Assembly (NCBI GenBank): GCA_964425005.1
Contig: CAYRKT010000071.1
Coordinates: 1-8,306, forward strand
Direction: 5' to 3'
DNA length: 8,306 nucleotides
DNA from: CAYRKT01 sp964425005
GTDB lineage: Bacteria; Synergistota; Synergistia; CAYRKT01
The notes beneath the pieces were generated by a model that saw only the letters and a list, made by a program, of their open reading frames with translations, searched no databases and was not told the origin of the DNA. Below are positions 1 through 5,142 of the stretch, one piece after another (the stretch's first letter is position 1; each line of letters opens with the position of its first letter). The translations under genes and the position numbers were made by a program.

Positions 1-2
1 GG

Positions 3-563
3 AGGGTGGCGGTCAAGGGGGTGGTCTTCCCCTTCGAGAGGTTCCCGGACCTGGACCCCCTTCCGGGGCCCAGGATGCAGTCCACGGGGGAGGTCATAGG
101 GCTCGGCTCCACCCTGGAGGAGGCCCTTCTCAAGGCCTTCGAGGCCTGCGGAAGGCCCCTCCCCTCGGGGGGCTCCGCGGTCCTGAGCGTCTGCGACCGC
201 GAGAAGCCGGGGGCGCTCTTCCTGGCCAGGAGGCTCGCCTCCCTGGGCTTCGAGATCTACGCCACCGAGGGGACCAGGTCGTACCTGGCGCTGCACGGCC
301 TGAAAGCCCTACCCCTGCCCCAGCCCCTCTCGGCCAGGGACCTGGCGGAGAGGAGGGTGGGGCTGGTGGTCAACGTCCCGGCGGACCGCCGATCCAGGGG
401 ATACGGCTTCTCCCTCAGGAGGGCCGCGGTGGAGGGAAAGATCCCCCTGATCTTCAGCCTCAGGAGCGCTGAGCTGGCGCTGGGGGCCGTGGAGGCCCTG
501 CTCAGGGGGGACCTCGTGTTGGAATCGCGCGAGCTATGTGGTAGAATTAGCCCGTCCCGGTGA
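3..563 (+). CDS. carB: Carbamoyl-phosphate synthase large subunit, C-terminal part (5' end outside window)
   Basis: CarB makes carbamoyl phosphate from bicarbonate, ammonia (from CarA) and 2 ATP, for pyrimidine and arginine synthesis in the cytoplasm. Only the last ~186 codons are present, and the frame is open from base 3. The start of the fragment (VKGVVFPFERFPDLDPLPGP, then STGEVIGLG) matches the end of the second ATP-grasp half of known CarB proteins. The rest matches the MGS-like allosteric domain: LSVCDREKPGALFLARRL, YATEGTRSYLALHG, VVNVPADRRSRGYGFSLRRA. In E. coli this domain binds UMP, IMP and ornithine. The GTG at 6 is an internal Val codon, not a start. The last ~16 codons are odd. 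They use TTG, CTA, TGT, GGT, AGA and ATT instead of the favoured GC-ending codons, carry a tRNA promoter, and end with TGA (561-563) inside the tRNA-Ser gene. Family assignment is very secure. Confidence 0.96.
   Translation, partial: RVAVKGVVFPFERFPDLDPLPGPRMQSTGEVIGLGSTLEEALLKAFEACGRPLPSGGSAVLSVCDREKPGALFLARRLASLGFEIYATEGTRSYLALHGLKALPLPQPLSARDLAERRVGLVVNVPADRRSRGYGFSLRRAAVEGKIPLIFSLRSAELALGAVEALLRGDLVLESRELCGRISPSR
519..547 (+). promoter_or_regulatory. Sigma70-type promoter for the tRNA pair, inside the carB 3' end
   Basis: TTGGAA (519-524) and TAGAAT (542-547) are separated by exactly 17 bases. They match the TTGACA/TATAAT consensus at 4/6 and 5/6. Transcription would start near 554-555, a few bases before the tRNA-Ser 5' end at 559. 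That short leader suits a tRNA operon. The element lies wholly within the carB reading frame. Inferred from sequence only. Confidence 0.6.
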
Positions 564-653
564 GGTGGCCGAGCTGGCCGAAGGCACTCGCCTGCTAAGC
601 GAGTAGGGTGGTGAACGCTGCCCTCGAGGGTTCGAATCCCTCCCTCACCGCCA
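559..653 (+). tRNA. tRNA-Ser (anticodon GCU), CCA encoded
   Basis: A full class II cloverleaf can be drawn. The acceptor stem is GGTGAGG (559-565) with CCTCACC (643-649). The anticodon stem is CTCGC (587-591) with GCGAG (599-603) around loop CTGCTAA, giving anticodon GCT at 594-596. A long variable arm (about 604-625) is typical of tRNA-Ser. The T-stem is GAGGG (626-630) with CCCTC (638-642) around TTCGAAT. The discriminator is G650 and CCA is encoded at 651-653. It decodes AGC/AGU serine codons. Its first five bases overlap the end of carB, including the TGA stop. It is followed after 11 bases by tRNA-Arg and probably shares its transcript. Confidence 0.97.
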
Positions 654-664
654 CTCGATCCCAC

Positions 665-741
665 GCGCCCGTAGCTCAACTGGACAGAGCGGCGGACTAC
701 GGATCCGCAGGTTGGGGGTTCGACTCCTCTCGGGCGCGCCA
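665..741 (+). tRNA. tRNA-Arg (anticodon ACG, read as ICG), CCA encoded
   Basis: This is a standard 77-base cloverleaf. The acceptor stem is GCGCCCG (665-671) with CGGGCGC (731-737). The anticodon stem is GCGGA (692-696) with TCCGC (704-708) around loop CTACGGA, giving anticodon ACG at 699-701. The T-loop is TTCGACT (719-725), with G-U pairs in the T-stem. The discriminator is G738 and CCA is encoded at 739-741. By analogy with other bacteria, A34 would be deaminated to inosine by TadA so that it reads CGU/CGC/CGA. It lies 11 bases after tRNA-Ser and 5 bases before a terminator, so the two tRNAs look like one operon. Confidence 0.97.
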
Positions 742-746
742 GATGG

Positions 747-775
747 GGCCCCGCCCTCCAGGGCGGGGCCTTTTT
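747..775 (+). terminator. Intrinsic terminator of the tRNA operon
   Basis: The stem GGCCCCGCCC (747-756) pairs perfectly over 10 bp with GGGCGGGGCC (761-770) around loop TCCA. It is followed by TTTTT (771-775). It lies 5 bases after tRNA-Arg and would end the carB/tRNA transcript before the MATE gene. Confidence 0.92.
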
Positions 776-791
776 CGCTTCCACGAACCCC

Positions 792-820
792 TTCCGGCCT
801 TTCCTCTTCGGGTGTAAAAT
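792..820 (+). promoter_or_regulatory. Possible promoter of the MATE gene
   Basis: TAAAAT (815-820) is a 5/6 match to the -10 consensus. It sits in the only AT-rich stretch between the tRNA terminator and the MATE gene. The -35 candidate TTCCGG (792-797), 17 bases upstream, is weak. A promoter is expected here because the strong terminator at 747-775 separates this gene from the tRNAs. Confidence 0.4.
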
Positions 821-838
821 AAAAATTCGGTGAAATTC

Positions 839-857
839 CACCTTTCGTCGAGGTGAT
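839..857 (+). promoter_or_regulatory. Shine-Dalgarno sequence of the MATE gene, inside a small hairpin
   Basis: GAGGTGATC (850-858) is a 9-base complement of the 16S rRNA 3' end and lies 6-7 bases before the GTG at 865, which selects that start. CACCT (839-843) is complementary to AGGTG (851-855) across the loop TTCGTCG, so a 5-bp hairpin can bury the SD. The SD is clear. Whether the hairpin regulates translation is speculative. Confidence 0.5.
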
Positions 858-864
858 CCGGGCG

Positions 865-2253
865 GTGCCTTCTTTCGTCGACATGACCCGGGGGAGCGTC
901 TTTCGCCACCTGGTGGGCTTCTCCTGGCCGATCTTCGCTGGGGGCCTTCTGCACGCCCTCTACAGCGCGGTGGACGCCTTCTGGGTGGGGAATTTCCTGG
1001 GTGGGGCCGGGCTCGCCTCGGTCTCGGTCTGCTTCCCGCTGGTCTTCGGGGCCAGCGCTCTGGTGATGGGGCTTTCCATGGCGGCCACGGCGCTGGTCTC
1101 CCAGCTCTTCGGGGCGGGGATGTGGGGGAAGCTGAGGGAGGTCTGCAGGGCCTCCGTGCTCCTGTCGGCGGCCTTGGGGCTTTTCGCCGCTTCGGTCCTG
1201 GCCTTCCTGGGTGGACGTCTGCTGTCGCTGCTGGGCGTGTCGCCGAGGATAATGGGCTGGGCTAAGTCCTATCTGTCGCTGATAGCCCTGGGGCTTCCCT
1301 TCGCCTTCGTCTACCAGATGGGAGGCGCCCTCTGCAGGGGTCTGGGCGACTCCAGAAGGCCCCTCCTCTTCCTGGCCTTCGCCTCCGCCCTCAACGTCGT
1401 GCTGGATCCGCTGCTCATAGGGGGCGTGGGCGGTCTGGTGCCCCCCATGGGGGTGGTGGGGGCTGCCCTGGCCACGTCGGCCTCCCAGGCGCTGTCGGCG
1501 TTCCTTTCGTTGAGGCACCTCTGGCGTTCCGGGCTCGTGAACCTCCTGGACCTGTGCTCCCTGCCGGACAGGTCCATCTCGGCGCTCCTGTTCAGGATAG
1601 GGCTTCCGGCCTCGCTCCAGCAGCTTCTGGTCTCCCTGGGGCACGCCTTCCTGATGTCCTTCGTCAACGCCTTCGGGAGCACTGCTGCCGCCGCCTTCGG
1701 CGTGGGGATAAGGGTGGACCAGTTCTCCTCCCTCCCCTCCATGAGCCTGGGGTTTGCGGTCTCGTCCCTGGTGGGGCAGAACCTGGGGGCGGGCAGGGAC
1801 GACCGCGTGAGGGAGGTGGTGAGGATCTCCTCCCTCGCCGGCTCCTCCCTGGCCGTATCCCTGGCCCTGGTCGTCCTCCTCTTCGCCCCCTCCATCGCCT
1901 CCCTCTTCGTGTCGGACCCCTCGGTGGTGGAGGAGAGCGCCAGCTACCTCAGGCACAACGCCTTCAACTACCTCCCCTTCGCCCTCATGTTCGTCCTGGC
2001 GGGGGTCTTCAGGGGGGCGGGGGACACCCTCCCCACGGTGCTCTTCACCTTCCTGGCCATGTGGGGCTTCAGGGTGCCGGTCGCATACCTCCTGGCCTTC
2101 GGGCTCCGGATGGGGACCAGGGGGATATGGATCGCCATGGCGCTGAGCCCTTACCTCAGCCTGCTGGTCCAGTACGCCTACTACAGGAGCGGCCTCTGGC
2201 GAAGGAGGGCCGCCCTGAGGAGGCTCGTGGGGGCAGAGGTTTTTAAACTATAA
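865..2253 (+). CDS. MATE-family efflux transporter
   Basis: This is a predicted inner-membrane antiporter of 462 aa, the usual length for MATE proteins (about 450-480), which export drugs or metabolites using Na+ or H+ gradients. It shows two homologous hydrophobic halves with about 12 membrane segments. The first half has the family signature LYSAVDAFWVGNFLG near residues 32-46. The second half starts with FRIGLPASLQQLL and contains VGQNLGAGR at about 303-311, typical of this family. GTG at 865 is preferred over GTG at 853, which would overlap the SD, and over ATG at 883, which has no SD: GAGGTGATC stands at the right distance. The C-terminus is basic (YYRSGLWRRRAALRR). The gene seems monocistronic, between a terminator and the flagellin promoter. 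The substrate cannot be read from the sequence. Confidence 0.9.
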   Translation: MPSFVDMTRGSVFRHLVGFSWPIFAGGLLHALYSAVDAFWVGNFLGGAGLASVSVCFPLVFGASALVMGLSMAATALVSQLFGAGMWGKLREVCRASVLLSAALGLFAASVLAFLGGRLLSLLGVSPRIMGWAKSYLSLIALGLPFAFVYQMGGALCRGLGDSRRPLLFLAFASALNVVLDPLLIGGVGGLVPPMGVVGAALATSASQALSAFLSLRHLWRSGLVNLLDLCSLPDRSISALLFRIGLPASLQQLLVSLGHAFLMSFVNAFGSTAAAAFGVGIRVDQFSSLPSMSLGFAVSSLVGQNLGAGRDDRVREVVRISSLAGSSLAVSLALVVLLFAPSIASLFVSDPSVVEESASYLRHNAFNYLPFALMFVLAGVFRGAGDTLPTVLFTFLAMWGFRVPVAYLLAFGLRMGTRGIWIAMALSPYLSLLVQYAYYRSGLWRRRAALRRLVGAEVFKL

Positions 2254-2257
2254 AAAC
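2239..2257 (+). other. AT-rich inverted repeat at the MATE stop codon
   Basis: GTTTTTA (2239-2245) and TAAAAAC (2251-2257) form a 7-bp stem with a 5-base loop. The stop codon TAA (2251-2253) lies in the 3' arm. It stands out in GC-rich DNA. It has no GC-rich stem or U-tract of the usual terminator form, so its role is unclear. It lies just upstream of the flagellin promoter and might act as an UP-like element or a weak terminator. Confidence 0.3.
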
Positions 2258-2269
2258 AGAGGCCTCCCC

Positions 2270-2297
2270 TTTACAGGCGATCGCAGGAGGGTATAAT
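2270..2297 (+). promoter_or_regulatory. Near-consensus sigma70-type promoter upstream of flagellin
   Basis: TTTACA (2270-2275) and a perfect TATAAT (2292-2297) are spaced by 16 bases. Transcription would start around 2303-2305, giving a leader of about 204 nt before the flagellin ATG at 2508. It is the best promoter match in the window. No sigma28-type element (TAAAGTTT-N11-GCCGATAA) is evident between 2254 and 2507. Confidence 0.75.
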
Positions 2298-2304
2298 CGA
2301 CGGT

Positions 2305-2322
2305 GAGCACACGGAGGTGCTC
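2305..2322 (+). promoter_or_regulatory. Putative CsrA-binding hairpin
   Basis: GAGCAC (2305-2310) and GTGCTC (2317-2322) form a perfect 6-bp stem around loop ACGGAG. Positions 2309-2318 read ACACGGAGGT, a full match to the CsrA in vitro consensus core ACAnGGAnGU, with the GGA displayed in the hexaloop as high-affinity sites require. In Bacillus subtilis, CsrA represses flagellin translation through its leader and FliW relieves this. The motif is seen; binding is inferred. Confidence 0.5.
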
Positions 2323-2357
2323 TTTCGAGCTTCAGGGAGGGGGCAGAGGTGGATGAG

Positions 2358-2399
2358 AAGGGGCATTCCCTCCGTGTGGGGTGTGCCCCTTTTTCTTTT
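2358..2399 (+). terminator. Intrinsic terminator within the flagellin leader
   Basis: AAGGGGCA (2358-2365) pairs over 8 bp with TGCCCCTT (2384-2391). The 18-base loop can add an inner CCC/GGG helix (2368-2370 with 2378-2380). It is followed by TTTTTCTTTT (2390-2399). It sits about 90 nt after the predicted transcription start and 108 nt before the flagellin ATG, so it would stop transcription before flagellin unless bypassed. It is too far from the MATE stop (over 100 bases, with a promoter in between) to be simply that gene's terminator. Confidence 0.75.
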
Positions 2400-2466
2400 G
2401 CCTCTTCCCGCGGGAGGTGGTGTCCGGGGCTGGTGGTCTGCTGGTGAGTCGAGCGGCGAGGGTTTT

Positions 2467-2500
2467 CCAGGGATGGGTCTTCAGACCTCAAGGAGGAGGT
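2467..2500 (+). promoter_or_regulatory. Flagellin translation-initiation region: strong SD with nearby GGA motifs
   Basis: AGGAGGT (2494-2500) lies 7 bases before the ATG at 2508 and fixes that start. A small hairpin, GGTC (2476-2479) with GACC (2484-2487), ends just before the SD. Two sites match the CsrA core ACAnGGAnGU at 8 of 10 positions, counting the two free ones: 2467-2476 (CCAGGGATGG) and 2488-2497 (TCAAGGAGGA). The second overlaps the SD, where CsrA would block ribosomes. Confidence 0.45.
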
Positions 2501-2507
2501 GTGGCAG

Positions 2508-5045
2508 ATGAGGATAATGCACAACATCCCCGCCCTGTTCTCCTACAGGATACTGTCGGGGACGGACAGGGATCTCACCAAGACGGTTCAGAGGTTGAGC
2601 TCGGGCCTCAGGATCAACTCGGCGGCCGACGACGCCGCTGGCCTCGCCATAAGCGAGAAGATGAGGGGCCAGATCCGGGGCCTGAACCAGGCGGTCAGGA
2701 ACGCCGAGGACGGCATCTCCATGATCCAGACGGCCGAGGGGGCCCTGAACGAGGTCCACAACATCCTGCAGAGGATGAGGGAGCTCGCCGTGCAGGCGGC
2801 CAACGACACCCTCACCCAGAGCGACCGGGCTCAGATCCAGGCGGAGATCGACCAGCTCAAGGAGGAGATAGACCGCATAGGCAACACCACCGAGTTCAAC
2901 ACCAAGAAGCTCCTGGACGGGACTGCGGCCGTTCTGGCCTCCACCGACAGGCTCACCACCAAGGTGTACGTCAGGGGAGGCCTCAGGACCCTGGACATGT
3001 TCAACCAGAAGGTGGTCCTGGAGGGCAACTACCAGGTGATCATAAACGCCAACCCGGGCAAGGCCCAGGTCCAGAAGACCGACATCTTCAAGATAAAGCA
3101 CAGCGACGTGATAATGAACGTCTCCATAGACACGGCCACCAACCTGAGGGAGATATCGGTGAGGAACCTCCCGAGCGGCAACTACAGGACCGTCCTTCTG
3201 GAGGGCGTCTGGACCGGAGCGAGGTACGTAAGCGTGATCAGCAGGCTCAGGTATCTGTCGGATGTCCCGGGGGTTGGCATAAGCGCTGGTATACGGCCTG
3301 GAAGACAAAGCGCCCTCCTGGGCAACAACGCTGTCAGGGCCGTTAGGGTGTTGGGGGGCTACGGCCAGCTGGCTAACCTCAACTCCCTCACAGCCATATT
3401 CGCCACCATAAGGGTCTACAGCCGGAACAGCACCAACGCCTCCATGCTCTTCGAGGTCGTAAACGTCGACACCGTTAACAGCACCGTCACCTTCAGGGTG
3501 GTCTCCCACCAGTACGACAGGAACGGAAACTACTCCCAGTACACCAACGAGAGCTTAACCCTGAGGAGGGTCGCCCAGACCAACACCGTCGTTAACGGCA
3601 TCAACGTCCTGAGGATAGGGAACGTCTACTTCGGCTTGTCCACGAACGCCGCCTTGAGCCGGACCTTCGCGATAAAGAGCTCCACCTTCGCGAACCTGCG
3701 GAGGGGAGACAAGTTCGTGCTTAACGTCACCAGGTTCTTCGCCATATCGGTGAACAACACCAACAGAGTCGTCAACTTCTCCAGCAACCTGGTGTTCCAC
3801 GTCTCGCTCAGCGTCAACAGGACCTGGAGCGGCGGCTGGAACAGGGACGTGAGGAACCTCGTCTACGCCTTCGACAACACCGCCATAAACAACGAGACCT
3901 TCAACTTCAGGACCTTCTACATAAACCCCAACGACGGGACCGTCTACGACTCGGAGATATCCTACACCTTCTCGGGAAGGGCCCGCTTCGGCTACCCGGC
4001 GGCCAGCTTCCACGCCTCCTACGTGGGGGAGGTGGCCGACAGGGACGTGAAGCTCTACAACCTCGATCGCTTCTGGAACAACAGCGGCGTCTTCCTCCTC
4101 TCCGACCCGCAGACGATCACCATCATCCAGGGCAACGGGGTGAAGACCTCCTTCACCCTCTACAGCGACGACACCATAGCCGACATGGAGAGGAAGCTCA
4201 ACGACGCCATAGCCTACGGGCTGGGCCAGTCCTACTGGGCTAAGACGGCAAGCGGCAACTTCGTCACCTACGTGAGGCCCAACGCGGGGGTGGCCAACAC
4301 CCACGAGTCGGTGGAGGGCACCTTCGTGATAAGGAGCGTGGTGGCCGGAAAGGTCGGCGAGCTCAACTTCAGCGGCGAGGAGGACATAATAAAGGCCCTC
4401 AGCCTCACGGAGATCCAGAGGTCCAAGGAGAACGAGTTCAGGGTGACCATATACGACGCCCACTCCGGCGGGACCGTGGCCAGCAACGTGAAGATCACCG
4501 GGAACAGGTTGATAGGGGTGATCCATCCCCACATCGACATAGAGTTCGACCCCATGGCGGACGTTTCGGTCTCCTGGAACCAGACCGAGCGGCGCTTCCA
4601 GTTCTCCGAGCAGGCGAGCAACTACGTGACCTACGTCCACCTGGCCGACAACACCACCGTCTTCCAGATCGGCGCCAACGAGGGGCAGGACATGGGTATA
4701 AACATCGGCGACATGAGGGCCGCCGCGCTGGGGGTCGACAGGGTCCTGGTGACCGACAGGGAGTCGGCCGCGAGGAGCATCACCATAGTCGACAACGCCA
4801 TAAACAGGGTCAGCTCCCAGAGGGCGAAGCTCGGGGCCTACCAGAACAGGCTGGAGAAGACCATCAACGCCCTGGGCGTGGCCGCCGAGAACCTCACCGC
4901 CGCCGAGTCCCGCATAAGGGACACCGACATGGCCAAGGAGATGATGGAGTTCACCAAGCTCCAGATCCTCCTGCAGGCCGGCACGGCCATGCTGGCCCAG
5001 GCCAACGCCAGGTCCCAGATAGCCCTCCAGCTCCTGGGCGGCTAG
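2508..5045 (+). CDS. fliC: Flagellin, large type (845 aa)
   Basis: This is the subunit of the flagellar filament, exported by the flagellar type III apparatus. Residues 1-140 are the conserved N-terminal D0/D1 region: MRIMHNIPALFSY, SSGLRINSAADDAAGLAISE, QTAEGALNEV, MRELAVQAAND, TEFNTKKLLDG. Residues ~729-845 are the C-terminal D1/D0 region: INIGDMRAAALGV, ITIVDNAINRVSSQRAKLGA, AAESRIRDTDMAKEM, TAMLAQANARSQIALQLL. Between them lies a ~590-residue variable domain rich in Asn, Thr, Ser and aromatic residues, predicted to be beta-rich. It includes a flagellin-IN-like stretch near 552-570 (YSDDTIADMERKLNDAI). Many flagellins have 270-500 residues, so this one is very long. ATG 2508 is chosen because SD AGGAGGT lies 7 bases upstream; the in-frame GTG at 2499 overlaps that SD. 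A hairpin terminator follows, and flaG and fliD are downstream. Confidence 0.96.
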   Translation: MRIMHNIPALFSYRILSGTDRDLTKTVQRLSSGLRINSAADDAAGLAISEKMRGQIRGLNQAVRNAEDGISMIQTAEGALNEVHNILQRMRELAVQAANDTLTQSDRAQIQAEIDQLKEEIDRIGNTTEFNTKKLLDGTAAVLASTDRLTTKVYVRGGLRTLDMFNQKVVLEGNYQVIINANPGKAQVQKTDIFKIKHSDVIMNVSIDTATNLREISVRNLPSGNYRTVLLEGVWTGARYVSVISRLRYLSDVPGVGISAGIRPGRQSALLGNNAVRAVRVLGGYGQLANLNSLTAIFATIRVYSRNSTNASMLFEVVNVDTVNSTVTFRVVSHQYDRNGNYSQYTNESLTLRRVAQTNTVVNGINVLRIGNVYFGLSTNAALSRTFAIKSSTFANLRRGDKFVLNVTRFFAISVNNTNRVVNFSSNLVFHVSLSVNRTWSGGWNRDVRNLVYAFDNTAINNETFNFRTFYINPNDGTVYDSEISYTFSGRARFGYPAASFHASYVGEVADRDVKLYNLDRFWNNSGVFLLSDPQTITIIQGNGVKTSFTLYSDDTIADMERKLNDAIAYGLGQSYWAKTASGNFVTYVRPNAGVANTHESVEGTFVIRSVVAGKVGELNFSGEEDIIKALSLTEIQRSKENEFRVTIYDAHSGGTVASNVKITGNRLIGVIHPHIDIEFDPMADVSVSWNQTERRFQFSEQASNYVTYVHLADNTTVFQIGANEGQDMGINIGDMRAAALGVDRVLVTDRESAARSITIVDNAINRVSSQRAKLGAYQNRLEKTINALGVAAENLTAAESRIRDTDMAKEMMEFTKLQILLQAGTAMLAQANARSQIALQLLGG

Positions 5046-5069
5046 CCCTGGGCTCAGATCGGCGCGATA

Positions 5070-5106
5070 AGGACCGGGAGGTAAGCCTCCCGGTCCTCTA
5101 AACTTT
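5070..5106 (+). terminator. Hairpin terminator after flagellin
   Basis: AGGACCGGGAGG (5070-5081) pairs perfectly over 12 bp with CCTCCCGGTCCT (5086-5097) around loop TAAG. The tail is TCTAAACTTT, with few U residues, so termination may be partial and let some transcription continue into flaG-fliD. The strong hairpin could also protect the flagellin mRNA 3' end and so raise flagellin output over the cap protein. Confidence 0.75.
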
Positions 5107-5126
5107 GGGGCCCGGCGCGTCGAAAC
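5099..5126 (+). promoter_or_regulatory. Sigma28-like sequence before flaG (doubtful)
   Basis: TAAACTTT (5099-5106) differs by one base from the enterobacterial sigma28 -35 element TAAAGTTT. After 12 bases comes GTCGAAAC (5119-5126), a 5/8 match to GCCGATAA. Against it, TAAACTTT is also the terminator tail, and a start near 5132-5133 would cut into the flaG SD (5131-5136). Confidence 0.2.
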
Positions 5127-5142
5127 TCAAGGGGGGATGGGG

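Larger units (their letters stand above)
2304..2399 (+). ncRNA. Structured flagellin leader, or a ~90-nt small RNA ending at an internal terminator
   Basis: The segment from the expected transcription start to the U-tract of an intrinsic terminator is about 90-95 nt long. It holds a hairpin with a CsrA-type motif (2305-2322). An alternative hairpin, GCTC (2319-2322) with GAGC (2327-2330), would exclude the first one. There are further GGA motifs at 2336-2338 and 2351-2353. GGAGGG (2336-2341) can pair with CCCTCC (2368-2373) in the terminator loop, and AGGGGGC (2338-2344) can pair with the terminator's 3' arm. Such mutually exclusive pairings are what an attenuator or riboswitch would show, but short G-rich/C-rich matches also arise by chance. 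I do not recognise it as SRP RNA, 6S RNA or a known riboswitch. It could be a leader, a free small RNA, or both. Confidence 0.5.

Noticed and set aside
559..775. Integration site of a genomic island at the tRNA genes
   Set aside because: No integrase gene and no repeated tRNA 3' end were found in the window; the region after the tRNAs looks like normal chromosome.
697..1956. 419-codon open frame on the minus strand across the MATE gene
   Set aside because: It is antisense to a clear MATE gene and has low-complexity composition (Gly, Glu, His, Gln, Arg, Pro) typical of GC-rich shadow frames, with no recognisable domain. Other long minus-strand frames over flagellin, fliD and 7323-7919 are of the same kind.
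2304..2399. SRP RNA, 6S RNA, c-di-GMP or fluoride riboswitch in the flagellin leader
   Set aside because: The conserved GGAA-loop helix of SRP RNA, the long bubble hairpin of 6S RNA and the conserved cores of those riboswitches are not present as far as I can read.
2427..2442. Sigma54-like sequence GGGCTGGTGGTCTGCT before flagellin
   Set aside because: Only about 8 of 12 specified positions of TGGCACGnnnnTTGCW match, in G-rich DNA where such matches are frequent; no activator site was seen.
2499..2507. Upstream GTG start adding three residues to flagellin
   Set aside because: The GTG overlaps the SD AGGAGGT itself; ATG 2508 has ideal spacing and gives the usual flagellin N-terminus MRIxHN.
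2381..3346. 321-codon plus-strand frame overlapping the flagellin start
   Set aside because: It is a shadow of flagellin in another frame: repetitive Gly/Arg/Gln/Pro composition, no SD fit, no family resemblance.
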